Shown here one piece after another: positions 42,471 through 54,431 of a DNA stretch of 64,000 nucleotides (position 1 is its first letter; each line of letters opens with the position of its first letter). The stretch is from Acidobacteriota bacterium (GTDB lineage: Bacteria > Acidobacteriota > Blastocatellia > Pyrinomonadales > Pyrinomonadaceae): positions 372,001 through 436,000 of the forward strand of contig JAIVJZ010000041.1 of the NCBI GenBank assembly GCA_020199775.1, written 5' to 3'. Position numbers and translations under genes: made by a program. The notes under the pieces are model-generated. The model was given only the letters and a program-made list of their open reading frames with translations, did not search any database and was not told the DNA's origin.

Positions 42471-44729
42471 TCATGTGGTTTCGCTCAACCCGCGCATCAG
42501 GGCTTCGGGCATCAGCGGCACGTGCGTGAACGAGACGCCCGTCGCCTGTTCGATGGCGTTCAGGATGGCAGGCGCGCCGCCGTCCATCGGGAGTTCGCCG
42601 ATGCCCTTCGCGCCCCCGGCCGGGCCGTACTCGTAAGGCTGCTCCTCGAAGTGGACGCGGATCGGCGGCAGGTCTACCGAAGTCGGCATGACGTAGTTGG
42701 TCATGCCGTTGTTGACCATGCGGCCGTCCTGCCAGACCACATTTTCGTAGAGCGTGAAGCCGATGGCCTGCGCCACGCCGCCCTCGATCTGCCCGGCGGC
42801 GAGTATGGGATGCACCACCTTCCCCACCTCCTGCACCGCGACGAAATCATCGACGCGCGTCTCATACGTCAACGTGTCAACCGACACTTCCGCGACGTAG
42901 ACCGCCCACGCGAATGCCCCGTAGGCGTCGCCCTCATACTTCTCGTCATCCCAGCGCACGCCCGGCGGCGGCTTGTACTGGCTGAACGATTTCAACGCCC
43001 CGTATCGTTCGACATATTGACGGCACGCCTCGCGCCAATCGCCTTCCGTGTATTCGTCCGCCAACAGCCCCGCCCCCTGCAACGTCTGGCGCAGGCCGAG
43101 CGCGGCCGATTCGACGAGACGGCCGACGATCATGCAGGTGCGCGAGGCGACCGTGGGGCCGCTGTCGGGGACGTTGCCCGTGTCGGGCTGCGCCATCTCG
43201 ACCAGATCGTAATTGAGCCCGAGCGCGTCGGACGCGATCTGCGCGAAGATGGTGTTCGTGCCCTGCCCGATCTCCGTGCTCGCGGCGAGGATGCGCACGC
43301 GCCCCGACGCGTCGGCTTCAGCGCCGACGATTGATTTCAAATAGTCTTCGCCCGAACCCGTGAAGCCCGCGCCGTGCATGAACGAGGCGAAGCCGATGCC
43401 GCGCTTCACGCCGCCCGCGCCGACCGCCGCGTTCTCGCGCGCGAAGCGTTCGCGCTTGGCCTGATAGTCCGTCAACTCGAAGGCGCGATCCAGCAAGCCC
43501 GCCATGTCAACCGGCTCGCGTATGACCTGCCCGGTCGCCGTCGTTTCGCCTTGACGGATGAAGTTGCGGCGGCGAAACTCCGCGGGCGAGAGGCCGACCG
43601 CCGCGGCCACCTTGTCCATCTGCCGCTCCAGAGCGAAGATCGATTGGGGCGCGCCGAAGCCGCGAAACGCGCCGTGCGGCGGCACGTTCGTGGCGACGGC
43701 GCGACTGCGAATGCGGACGTTCGGGCAGTTGTAAGGCCCGGCCGCGTGGATCGTGCCGCGCGACAGCACCACGGCCGAGAGCGTCGCGTAAGCCCCGCCG
43801 TCAACGACGAACTCGATCTCCATGCCGAGCAGTCGCCCATCGCGCGAGACGGCCGTGCGGTGGCGCGTCAGCGAAGGGTGTCGCTTCGTCGTGGCGACCA
43901 TGTCCTCGGCGCGGTCGTAGATAATTTTGACGGGGCGGCCGCCCGCCTTCCACGACAGCAGCGCGGCGTGGCCGCCGATCATCGAAGGGTATTCTTCCTT
44001 GCCGCCGAAGCCGCCGCCCGTCTCACACTGCACGACGCGCACGCGCTCCGGCGGCAGCGCGAACAACTTCAACAGAGCCTTGTGAACGTAGTACGGGCAT
44101 TGCATCGAACCCCAGACCGTGACGCCCTCTTCCGCGTTCGCCACGGCGATGACGCCGTTCGTCTCGATGTAAAGCTGCTCCTGCGCGCCCGTCGAGTATT
44201 CGCCTTCGACGACGAGGTCGGCCTGCGCCCACACCTCGTCCACGTTCCCCTTGTCCACGAGGTACGACTTGAAGATGTTGTCCTCGCCCCAGATGGTCTG
44301 CGTGCGCGCGAGCGAGTCTGCGAGCGTGAAGACGGCCGGGAGCGGTTCGATGTCAACGTGAACCGCGCGGCGGGCGCGTTCGAGCAATTGCTTGTCCGCG
44401 TGCGCGAGCAGCAGGATCGGCTCTTCGGCGTGGTTGACGAACTCCGAGGCGAGGTAAGGCTGATCCAACAGGATGAGCGCGACGGCGTTCTCGCCCGGAA
44501 TGTCTTTGGCCGTCACGACGACGAACTCGTCCCACGGGACGCCCTCGCCGAAAGTGACGGAGCGGATACGGCCGCGTGCGACGGGCGAGCGCACGGTCGC
44601 GCCGTAGAGCATGCCGGGCATCCTCAGATCGTCAACGTAGCGCGCCGCGCCCGTGACCTTGCTGCGCCCCTCTTTGCGCGGGACGGGTTTTCCGACAATC
44701 TCTGTTAGCATGTTTCGTGTTTGCGGCAT
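42471..44729 (-). CDS. Xanthine dehydrogenase molybdopterin-binding subunit
   Basis: 752 residues from the ATG at 44727-44729. Molybdenum hydroxylase large subunit: VTGAARYVDDLRMPGMLYG at the N-terminus, GGGFGGKEEYP, GAFRGFGAPQS, STEIGQGTNT and KGIGELPMDGGAPA, where the Glu corresponds to the catalytic base. Oxidises hypoxanthine/xanthine to urate if its specificity follows its neighbours. First gene of the minus-strand run that continues to urate and allantoin degradation. Confidence 0.92.
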   Translation of the reverse strand: MPQTRNMLTEIVGKPVPRKEGRSKVTGAARYVDDLRMPGMLYGATVRSPVARGRIRSVTFGEGVPWDEFVVVTAKDIPGENAVALILLDQPYLASEFVNHAEEPILLLAHADKQLLERARRAVHVDIEPLPAVFTLADSLARTQTIWGEDNIFKSYLVDKGNVDEVWAQADLVVEGEYSTGAQEQLYIETNGVIAVANAEEGVTVWGSMQCPYYVHKALLKLFALPPERVRVVQCETGGGFGGKEEYPSMIGGHAALLSWKAGGRPVKIIYDRAEDMVATTKRHPSLTRHRTAVSRDGRLLGMEIEFVVDGGAYATLSAVVLSRGTIHAAGPYNCPNVRIRSRAVATNVPPHGAFRGFGAPQSIFALERQMDKVAAAVGLSPAEFRRRNFIRQGETTATGQVIREPVDMAGLLDRAFELTDYQAKRERFARENAAVGAGGVKRGIGFASFMHGAGFTGSGEDYLKSIVGAEADASGRVRILAASTEIGQGTNTIFAQIASDALGLNYDLVEMAQPDTGNVPDSGPTVASRTCMIVGRLVESAALGLRQTLQGAGLLADEYTEGDWREACRQYVERYGALKSFSQYKPPPGVRWDDEKYEGDAYGAFAWAVYVAEVSVDTLTYETRVDDFVAVQEVGKVVHPILAAGQIEGGVAQAIGFTLYENVVWQDGRMVNNGMTNYVMPTSVDLPPIRVHFEEQPYEYGPAGGAKGIGELPMDGGAPAILNAIEQATGVSFTHVPLMPEALMRGLSETT

Positions 44730-44830
44730 CACACCCGAAGAGTTGCGCTATTCTGCTTGCGCCGCCGGCCTATGTCAATCGTCGTGCTCAACTTGCGGAG
44801 CCGCGCGCGCGGCAGGGGAGAATATTCGAC

Positions 44831-45160
44831 ATGGCGAAAACGTTAATCGTCTCGGCTATCACCGCGCTGCTGATGATCCTGCTCGGCGTCTTCTGGATGC
44901 TCATGTGGCTGGTCGGGACGAACGGCTACAGCGAGTCGAAGGGGACGGCGATTCTCGCGAGCAATTTGGTGTTGGTCATTCTGTCGATCATCGTCTCAAG
45001 CGCGGCGAGCGGGTGGCTGGCGAATATGTTGGCGGCGCGACTTCGTTGGCCGATGTGGGCGGCCGCCCCGGTAGTCATACTCGCAGTGTTGGGGGTCGCC
45101 GTCATCGTGCTGTTCGCCGGGAGTCTCTTGATCATCGCAATTTTCGGAAGAACGCGTTGA
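44831..45160 (+). CDS. Small integral membrane protein
   Basis: 109 residues, ATG at 44831 after AGGGGAG. Three hydrophobic segments (IVSAITALLMILLGVFWMLM, LVLVILSIIVSSAASGWLA, VVILAVLGVAVIVLFAG). No family recognised. Divergent from the xdh large-subunit gene. Confidence 0.68.
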   Translation: MAKTLIVSAITALLMILLGVFWMLMWLVGTNGYSESKGTAILASNLVLVILSIIVSSAASGWLANMLAARLRWPMWAAAPVVILAVLGVAVIVLFAGSLLIIAIFGRTR

Positions 45161-45282
45161 CGCGTGGCAGCGGCGGCGTTTGAGTTTGGCTGAACGTCGA
45201 GATTGACGGCGGAGGCGCGGAGCCGGGGCCGCCGCATCGTAAGCGCGGGAGCGTGGCCGCTTCGCGCCGCGTCAAAAAAAGA

Positions 45283-45315
45283 GACAGCCGGACGGTGAGA
45301 TGCCGTCCGGCTGTC
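45283..45315 (-). terminator. Rho-independent terminator
   Basis: GACAGCCGGACGG pairs perfectly with CCGTCCGGCTGTC. On the minus strand a run of seven T follows (45274-45280), so it ends the prolyl oligopeptidase transcript. Confidence 0.88.
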
Positions 45316-45343
45316 CGTGCTTGACGCGAGAACGCCACGGCTA

Positions 45344-47533
<2,190 letters not shown>

Positions 47534-47636
47534 CTTTTATTTCCTTTCCATGGACGAGCGTGCAAGGTAAACGGCGCAGTTGGGAGCAGTGGAGAATTTT
47601 CTAAGCGAATTTGTTTGTTAAGTCAAACTGGCGAAA

Positions 47637-47712
47637 CGATGAAGTAGGAACGATGAACGATGAACTGAAGACAAATGCTTTCAGTTCATCGTTCATCGTT
47701 CCTACTTCATCG
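47637..47712. repeat. Inverted array of CGATGAA units
   Basis: The arm 47637-47669 (CGATGAAGTAGGAACGATGA begins it) is perfectly complementary to 47680-47712. Nine bases before the stop of the DUF5916 gene on the minus strand; likely terminator. Confidence 0.84.
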
Positions 47713-47720
47713 TTGCTTTT

Positions 47721-50492
47721 CTACCCGCCGAAGCTCCTTCTGAACAGGTAGGACATTTTGATGAAGAAGGTGCGGCCGTTGCGGCGGAAGCCGGGTTCGA
47801 GTTGGCGGCCGAAGGGAGAGAAGGCGCTGATCTGCGTGTCGTCGTTGTAGCCGGCGTAGAAGGCCGTCCCCGGGTTCGGCGTGTAGCCCAACAGGAACTG
47901 CCCGCGCGCCCGCCGCGGCAGAGACTCGTAATCGATGCGCGCCCGCGCGAAGAGGAAGCGCGTGAACTGGTAGGTCGTGCGCCACGAGACGAGGTTCACG
48001 TCGAAGGCGACGAGGTCGGTGTCGTAGCGGCGCAGGCGGCTCTTGGTGTAGTCGAGCGTCGAGCGCAAGGCGTTCGTCGGCTGGTAGGCGAACGTGCCGC
48101 GAAACTCGAAGAGGCCGCCGCGGCCGGGGTCGAGCGGGTCGAAGCAGACGGCGGGCGGTGGTATCTCATTCCCGTTCTCGTCCAGTTCCTCGTCGCAGAG
48201 CCGCTGCGCCCGCGCCTCGCGCGCGGCGAGAGCCACGGGGCTGACGCGCGGGAAGCGGCGACCCGCGCCGAAGTCGAAATCGAAATGGCCGTCGCGGTAG
48301 ACCGCCCGCCAATTGAACGAATATTTTTTGTTCGGGCGATAACCGCCGAAGAAGAAGTAGTGATTCTTGCGCGAGGAACGTTCGGAATCCTCACCGGCGA
48401 ACGCGCCGCGCTGCGCCGGTCTGCCGTTCTGCGCGGGCAGGCGGCGCGCGCCGAATTCCTCTTCGACGAGACGCTCGTAGGCGTACTCGTAGGCCGCGCC
48501 GATGTTGAACTGCTTCTGAAAGAACCACTGGAAATTGGTCTCGCTCTCCCACGCCTGACTGCGCCCCTGAAAGTCGTGGCTGATGAAAGAGAAATTGTGG
48601 ACGTGCCAGTTGATGAGTGTGGCTTTCGGTTTCGGCGTCGTGTTGTAGCTGGTGTAGAAGCTGTGGAAGTTGGTGTTCGTGCGCGAGGTGAAGCCCACGT
48701 CGGCGCGGTAATCGTTGGTGTTGCCTTCGCTGTAATACTCGTAGCCGAAGTTGCGGCCGAAGTGCGAGTAGGCGGCCGTGTAGCCGAGGCCGCGCCCGGT
48801 GCGCAGTTCGTCGCGGTCGAGGTCGGGGTTGTAAAAGTCGTTGCGGTGCGAGGTCGTGCCGACGAGGGAGAAACTGACGGTGGTTTGCGGGGCGAGTTTG
48901 AAGCGGCCGTCGATGCCGCCCGTCTGGTTGTGCCGTTCCTTGAACTGGTAAGTGGTGGCGACCGCGCCGATGGTGTTCTCCCGCCCGACGTTGCGGTTGA
49001 GACGGAAGACGCCGACGAAGGCGTTCTTGTCGAGGAAGCGAATCGCGCCTTGCGGCTCGCCGGGGCGTCGCCGTTCCTCGGCCTGAATCGCCAGCGTGCG
49101 GTCGTCCTCGGAGAAGTTGCCGGGGCCGTTGTCGCTCGCCACGAGGAAGCCGTAGGTGTTCGGGCCGCGCCGCCCCGTCAACTTCAAAGCGATGTCGGGA
49201 TCGACGATGGTGCGCGTGTTGACGACGCCGAGCGTCGTCTGAAAGATTTCGATGCCTTCGAGGAAGAACGGGCGACGTTCGGGGAAGAAGATCGGGAAAC
49301 GCTGGTTGGTCGTGACGACCAACTGATCGGCCTCGACCTGGGCGAAGTCCGGGTTCAAGGCGAGGTCGAGCGTCATCGTCGGCGAGATGGCGAACTTGCC
49401 CGTGAAGCCGGGGTCTAATTTGATCGGCTGGTTGACGAAGCGTCCCGTCTCGACGAAACCGGGCGGGCAACTGCCGGGCGGGCACGTGCGCACGCGCCTG
49501 CCCTCTTCGGAAACGGTCAGGCTGGGGATGAGATCGATGGTGCGCTCGGTGGAGATGTTTTCAAACCCCGTGATGTGCCCGGCCTGATTGAGCAGGCCGT
49601 TGATGTCGCGCGAGATCGGCATCCACGAATCGGTCTCGTTGTTGAACCGCTGAATCTGGCGGAAGACCTGCAAGCCCCACTGCTTGTCCTTGCCCGACTC
49701 GTACTTGAGCGACTTGAACGGGATCGCCGCCTCGACCACGTAGCCGTCCGACGTGAGCGCGCCCTTCGACTCCATCACGAGGTCGAAGCTGAAGTCTACG
49801 CCCTGCCCTTCGGTGCGGATTCCGTCTTGCTGGATGCCGAACGGGTTGAAGGCGAGCACGTAAGCCTTGCGCCGGTCGTTGAAGGTGTCTAAGAGGACGC
49901 GCACGCTGTCCTCGTTCGCGAGCACTTCGTCGCGCTTGGCGACCGTGGCGCGCACCTTGCCCGGCTCGTCCGAAGCGTGAAAGGCGATGTAGAGCGTGCG
50001 CGCGTCGTAGGCCATATAAACTTCCGTCTGGAGCGAGGGCGCGATGTTGTCGCCGGGGCTGATCTGGTAGAAATCTTTGAGCACGGCGGCCTGTCGCCAG
50101 ATGTCGTCGTCGAGCTTGCCGTCGAGCACGGGCGGACGCTCCACGCGCGGGATGCGCACGGGCGCGGCCTTCTCCGGCGGCAGCGCGACCGAACCTTTCT
50201 TCGCGGCGGGCATGAGCGGCACGGACGATTCGCTCACGGGCGTCGTGCCGCGTTCGGGCGTGACCGCCCCGGCCGACGTGCCGACGGTGGAGAGCGGCTG
50301 CGTGCCGGGGTTTGGGACGGGCGCGACTGGTGGCCCTTGAACGGCGGAATTTTTCTTCTCGGCAACGGGCGCGCTCGTCGCCGGGGTCGGCGTGGTCGCG
50401 GGCGCGGGGGCGGTTGGCCCGGCGGCTTGCGCGGCGACGGCGAACGGGCAAGACAAAACGAACGCGAGCACGAACAGAGCTTTTATTCTCAT
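47721..50492 (-). CDS. CBM9 domain plus DUF5916 outer-membrane protein 1
   Basis: 923 residues from the ATG at 50490-50492, signal peptide ending AVAAQ. After a Pro/Ala-rich linker, a family 9 carbohydrate-binding-like domain (PPVLDGKLDDDIWRQA, FKSLKYESGKDKQWGLQ) is followed by a long C-terminal part with alternating aromatic strands and a terminal aromatic-rich strand (KMSYLFRRSFGG), as expected for an outer-membrane barrel. FPIFFPERRPFFLEG is a family hallmark. Role unknown. Tandem paralog of 50682-53981. Confidence 0.85.
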   Translation of the reverse strand: MRIKALFVLAFVLSCPFAVAAQAAGPTAPAPATTPTPATSAPVAEKKNSAVQGPPVAPVPNPGTQPLSTVGTSAGAVTPERGTTPVSESSVPLMPAAKKGSVALPPEKAAPVRIPRVERPPVLDGKLDDDIWRQAAVLKDFYQISPGDNIAPSLQTEVYMAYDARTLYIAFHASDEPGKVRATVAKRDEVLANEDSVRVLLDTFNDRRKAYVLAFNPFGIQQDGIRTEGQGVDFSFDLVMESKGALTSDGYVVEAAIPFKSLKYESGKDKQWGLQVFRQIQRFNNETDSWMPISRDINGLLNQAGHITGFENISTERTIDLIPSLTVSEEGRRVRTCPPGSCPPGFVETGRFVNQPIKLDPGFTGKFAISPTMTLDLALNPDFAQVEADQLVVTTNQRFPIFFPERRPFFLEGIEIFQTTLGVVNTRTIVDPDIALKLTGRRGPNTYGFLVASDNGPGNFSEDDRTLAIQAEERRRPGEPQGAIRFLDKNAFVGVFRLNRNVGRENTIGAVATTYQFKERHNQTGGIDGRFKLAPQTTVSFSLVGTTSHRNDFYNPDLDRDELRTGRGLGYTAAYSHFGRNFGYEYYSEGNTNDYRADVGFTSRTNTNFHSFYTSYNTTPKPKATLINWHVHNFSFISHDFQGRSQAWESETNFQWFFQKQFNIGAAYEYAYERLVEEEFGARRLPAQNGRPAQRGAFAGEDSERSSRKNHYFFFGGYRPNKKYSFNWRAVYRDGHFDFDFGAGRRFPRVSPVALAAREARAQRLCDEELDENGNEIPPPAVCFDPLDPGRGGLFEFRGTFAYQPTNALRSTLDYTKSRLRRYDTDLVAFDVNLVSWRTTYQFTRFLFARARIDYESLPRRARGQFLLGYTPNPGTAFYAGYNDDTQISAFSPFGRQLEPGFRRNGRTFFIKMSYLFRRSFGG

Positions 50493-50601
50493 AACATCTC
50501 TAGAAATTGACGGCTTCCCGGTGAACAGCTCTCTAAGTTTTTCATCCCGCACAAGCAGCCTCGACTGTAAGAGTGCGCGGCGGGGAGAAAGTTTCAGGAA
50601 A

Positions 50602-50677
50602 GTGCAGCGTGAATCGCAGATCGTGAATAGAAAGAAATCCGCATTTCTCTATTCACGATCTGCGATTCACGCTGCAC
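50602..50677. repeat. Inverted array of GAATCG/GATCGTGAAT units
   Basis: The arm 50602-50630 (GTGCAGCGTGAATCGCAGAT begins it) is perfectly complementary to 50649-50677. It sits just after the stop of the second DUF5916 gene. Confidence 0.84.
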
Positions 50678-50681
50678 GGCC

Positions 50682-53600
50682 TCAAAAGCTGCGCCGGAAG
50701 AGGTAAGACGCCTTGATGAAGAAGGTGCGGCCGTTGCGACGCAGGCCGGGTTCGAGTTGCGAGTTGAACGGGTTGTAGCCGTTGCGCTGGAGGTCGTCGT
50801 TATAGCCGACGTAAAAGGACGTGCCGGGGTTCGGCGTCCAGCCGAAGAGAAACTGGCCGCGCGCGCTCGTCGAGAGTGTGCCGTAGTCGATACGCGCGCG
50901 GGCGAAGAGGAAGCGCGTGAACTGGTAAGTGGAACGCAGCGCGAAGATGTTGTCGTCGAAAGCGACGAGGCCGTTGTCGCGGCGCGTGAGCCGCGCCTTC
51001 ACGTAGCTGAAGGTCGTGCGCAGCGCGCTCGTCGGCTGGAGCGTGATGCCTGTCTCTAAGTCGAAGCCGTTGGCCGAGCCGGGGTCGAAGGCGTTGAAGC
51101 AGACGCCCGGCAGCGGTATCTCATTCCCGTTCTCGTCCTTCTTCTCATCGCAGAGACCTTGCGCCTGCGCCTCGCGCCGGGCGACGGCGTAGGGGCTGAC
51201 GCGCGGGAAATCAGGCCCCGCGCCGAAGTCGTAATCGAAGACGCCGCGCCGCGTGCCCATGAAGAAGAAGGCGAAGAACTGCTTGTTGAACTGTCGCTCG
51301 CCGACGACGAAGATGGTCTTCTGTCGCGTCTGCCGTTCGGAGTCGTCGCCGGCGAACGCGCCCCGGCGGGCGGCTGCGATCTGCCGGCCGGACGCGTCGA
51401 ACCGGGCGGGCGCGCGGCGCGACCCGAACTCTTCCTCTAGGATGCGCTCGTAGCCGAAGTTCGTGCCGATGCGCACGAAGGTCTGGTGTGCGAAATTGAA
51501 GTCGAAATTCGTGCCGTCGATCCAGCTCTGGCTGCGACCCTGCCAGTCGTAATCGATGCCCGTGAAATTCTGAAAGCGGAACGAGGTGAGAATCGCTTTG
51601 GGGTTCGGCTCGGTGCTCAGGCGAAAGCCGTATTGCACGTTGTTGGTGTTGGTGCGGCGCGTGAAGCCCACGTCGGCGCGGTAGTCGCGCGTGCGGCCGC
51701 TCGCGCTCAGGGCGTAGCCGAAGTAGCGGCCGGTATAGTCGAGCAGGTAGTTGTAGGCGAAGCCGTTGCGGTTGCGGTAACTCGTCACGTCGGTGGCGAG
51801 GTCGCGGAAGTAGTTCTTCGAGTTCGTGCCGATGATCTCGAAGGTGGTGAAGGTTTTCGGATCGAGTTTGAAGCGGCCGTCGATGCCGAGCAGTTGGTTG
51901 TGCCGCTCGGTGAAGTTGTAGGTGGTGGCGAACAGGCCGACGCTCGACTCGCGCCCCACGTCGCGCTTCAGACGCAGCACGCCGATGAAGGCGTTCTTGT
52001 CCACGAAGCGCGCGAAGTTCGACTCGACGAATTGCGCCTCGTTGAGGCGCGCGTTGTAAAGGTCGTCCCGCTCGTTCACTCCCTGCGGGCGGCGCAGGCG
52101 CAGCACTTTGAGCGCGTTGTCTTCGCGCTCCTCATCGGTGAAGTTGCCGGGGCCGTTGTCGGAGGCGAGGATGAGGCCGAAGGTGTTGCGGCCGCGCTTG
52201 CCCGTGAGTTTGACGGCCACGTCGGGGTCGAAGATCGCGCGCGTGTGGACGACCTGACTCGACGTGTCGAAAATCTCTTTGCCTTCGAGGAAGAACGGCC
52301 GCTTCTCCTCGAAGAAGATCGGGAAGCGTTGGTTGGCCGTCACGACCGTCTGATCCGCTTCGACCTGCGCGAAGTCGGGGTTGTAAGCGAGGTCGAGCGT
52401 GACGGTCGGCGTCAGCCCGAACTTGCTGGTGACGCCGAAGTCCAACTCGACGGGCTTATTCAGCATGCGGCCGGGGCCGAGTTGCGGCTCGGCGTCGCCG
52501 ATGCCGGGGAAGGGCGTGGGCAAAAACGTGCGGACGCGCTTGCCCGTTTCCGAGATGGTGAAACTGGGGATGATTTCGAGCGTGCGCTCGGTGGAGATGC
52601 CTTCGAGCCCGGTGAGTTTCCCGGCCTGATTGAGATTGCCGCTGATGTCGCGCGAGAGCGGCATCCACGAATGCGTCTCGTTGTTGAGGCGCTTGATGCG
52701 GCGGAAGAAATGCGCGCCCCAGAGTTTGCCCTTGCCCGCTTCGTAGCGCAGAGACTTGAACGGGATCGCCACTTCGACCGTGTAGCCGTCCGAGGTGAGC
52801 GCGCCTTTCGAGTCCATCACGAGGTCGAAGCTGAAATCCTCGCCGCTGTTTTCGGTGAAGATGGCGTCGGCCTGAATGCCGAGCGGGTTGAAGATCATCT
52901 CGTAAGACCTGCGCTGGTCGTTGAACGTGTCGAGATGCATGCCGACGAAATCGTCGTCGAAGATGCCGTCGCGCTTGCCGACGGTGGCGCGCACTTTCGC
53001 CGGGTCGTCGAAAGCGCGGAAGGCGAAGTAAAGAAACTTCGAGTCGTAGCCGACCATCACTTCGGTCGGGTACGAGGGCGCGATGTTGTCGCCCGGCTGG
53101 GTTTGATAAAAGTCTTTCAGCATGCGCGCCTGTTTCCACACGGCGTCGTCGAGTTTGCCGTCGATGACGGGCGGCGCGTCCAAGCGCGGGATGACGACGG
53201 GCGCGGCCTTCTCCGGCGGCAGCGCGACGACGTTGCCTTTGCCTTTGGCCGCGGCCGCCTTCGCGCTGTTGACCGTCGCGGCCGTGGTGGAACTGTCGCT
53301 CGTCGTCGTGCCGGGGGCGACGACGGGTGAGTCGCTGGTTGTCGTCGCCGCGGGTGATGCTACAGCGGGCGTCGCGGTGGGCGTGGGCGAGGGGGACGTG
53401 AGCGGGTTCGCGCTGCTGCTGCTGCCGCCCGCTTTCGGTTGCGGCTCTTGCGCGAAGCGCACTTCGAGGCGGTTGAAACTCTGCCGGACATCGGCCGTCG
53501 CGCCCGCCTCCAACTTGAAGGAGAGCAAAACATCCAGCCCGCGTCGCTCGACCCGCGCGTCCGCAAACCCGCGCCCGCGTAAACTTTCGGCGAGCGACGC

Positions 53601-53981
53601 GGCCGCCTCTCCGGCCTCCGCGTGCGGGATGCTCACGAAGAACCGGCCGCCGCTCTCGTAGGTCGTGTAGTTCGTCAACTCCGCGTCCGACATGACGGTG
53701 ACGCGCGCGCCTGCATCCGTCTCGCGGCTGCGCAGCGAAGCGATGCGGCGCGGGCGCGCTGCTGCTGCTGCTGCCGCCGAGGCGGCGGGCGCGTTGGCTG
53801 TCGCCCCACCGGAGACGACTTTAGGCTTCGACTTGTTCGTCAGCGACGCGACCTGCTGCGCGCGCGAGACGGGCGGGAGCAGGGCGACGAACGTCAGTCC
53901 GGCGAGACCTGAGGCGAGGGTGCGACGTAGAGAGGGCAACACGCCCGAACGCGGAGAGCGGTGGATGGCTCTTTCACTCAT
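50682..53981 (-). CDS. CBM9 domain plus DUF5916 outer-membrane protein 2
   Basis: 1099 residues. Signal peptide (LAGLTFVALLPPVSRAQQ), then an AMIN-like segment near residues 80-175 (VTVMSDAELTNYTTYESGGR, RLEVRFAQEP), a Pro/Ser/Thr linker, a CBM9-like domain (PPVIDGKLDDAVWKQARML) and the barrel-like C-terminus ending KASYLFRRSF. FPIFFEEKRPFFLEGKEI is the hallmark shared with the paralog downstream. The AMIN-like part could anchor it to peptidoglycan. Role unknown. Confidence 0.85.
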   Translation of the reverse strand: MSERAIHRSPRSGVLPSLRRTLASGLAGLTFVALLPPVSRAQQVASLTNKSKPKVVSGGATANAPAASAAAAAAARPRRIASLRSRETDAGARVTVMSDAELTNYTTYESGGRFFVSIPHAEAGEAAASLAESLRGRGFADARVERRGLDVLLSFKLEAGATADVRQSFNRLEVRFAQEPQPKAGGSSSSANPLTSPSPTPTATPAVASPAATTTSDSPVVAPGTTTSDSSTTAATVNSAKAAAAKGKGNVVALPPEKAAPVVIPRLDAPPVIDGKLDDAVWKQARMLKDFYQTQPGDNIAPSYPTEVMVGYDSKFLYFAFRAFDDPAKVRATVGKRDGIFDDDFVGMHLDTFNDQRRSYEMIFNPLGIQADAIFTENSGEDFSFDLVMDSKGALTSDGYTVEVAIPFKSLRYEAGKGKLWGAHFFRRIKRLNNETHSWMPLSRDISGNLNQAGKLTGLEGISTERTLEIIPSFTISETGKRVRTFLPTPFPGIGDAEPQLGPGRMLNKPVELDFGVTSKFGLTPTVTLDLAYNPDFAQVEADQTVVTANQRFPIFFEEKRPFFLEGKEIFDTSSQVVHTRAIFDPDVAVKLTGKRGRNTFGLILASDNGPGNFTDEEREDNALKVLRLRRPQGVNERDDLYNARLNEAQFVESNFARFVDKNAFIGVLRLKRDVGRESSVGLFATTYNFTERHNQLLGIDGRFKLDPKTFTTFEIIGTNSKNYFRDLATDVTSYRNRNGFAYNYLLDYTGRYFGYALSASGRTRDYRADVGFTRRTNTNNVQYGFRLSTEPNPKAILTSFRFQNFTGIDYDWQGRSQSWIDGTNFDFNFAHQTFVRIGTNFGYERILEEEFGSRRAPARFDASGRQIAAARRGAFAGDDSERQTRQKTIFVVGERQFNKQFFAFFFMGTRRGVFDYDFGAGPDFPRVSPYAVARREAQAQGLCDEKKDENGNEIPLPGVCFNAFDPGSANGFDLETGITLQPTSALRTTFSYVKARLTRRDNGLVAFDDNIFALRSTYQFTRFLFARARIDYGTLSTSARGQFLFGWTPNPGTSFYVGYNDDLQRNGYNPFNSQLEPGLRRNGRTFFIKASYLFRRSF

Positions 53982-54431
53982 GTTTATTTGACCTCAAACT
54001 TTAAAATGGCGCGCGGCGAAGCGACCACGCACGCGCCGGGTCGGAGCGCGGTCATGGTCGCGGGGGTGAGAATCGAAACGGCGTTCGGCTTCGTTAAGGT
54101 GGAGGCGTGTACGCGGGTCGCGGCTTGAACCGGCGAGGCGGCGGGCAAGCCGAGCGGGAGCGGAGCAAACAAAGATAGTCTATGATTCATTACATTTCGT
54201 CTTAAACTTTTGCGCTTCGGAAAAACGGGACGCTTGCTCGCCGCACCGGGGAAATGCAGGCACAGGCCGTTTGGCTATTAGACGCACGACGCTCAAAAAA
54301 TGTTTCTACAAACTTCCGGGAATGTCGCGCGGGGTTCCAACAATTAGGATGCAGGTCGAAAACTAGAGGCACGGGAACGCTCGTCGGGGCGAGCGTTCCC
54401 GTGCCTGTTCCGACCGTTGTGAGGCGGTGTG
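53982..54431. other. Intergenic region
   Basis: Contains the upstream region of the DUF5916 gene and, at 54367-54406, the terminator of the next minus-strand gene. A 68-codon reading at 53984-54190 has a signal-like start but no convincing coding character; I do not call it. Confidence 0.5.
54367..54406 (-). terminator. Perfect terminator hairpin
   Basis: AGGCACGGGAACGCTCG pairs perfectly with CGAGCGTTCCCGTGCCT around TCGGGG, after the stop at 54432. Confidence 0.86.

Noticed and set aside
53984..54190. Possible 68-residue secreted protein
   Set aside because: Only a generic hydrophobic start; no ribosome site or similarity, and it lies in the leader of the DUF5916 gene.
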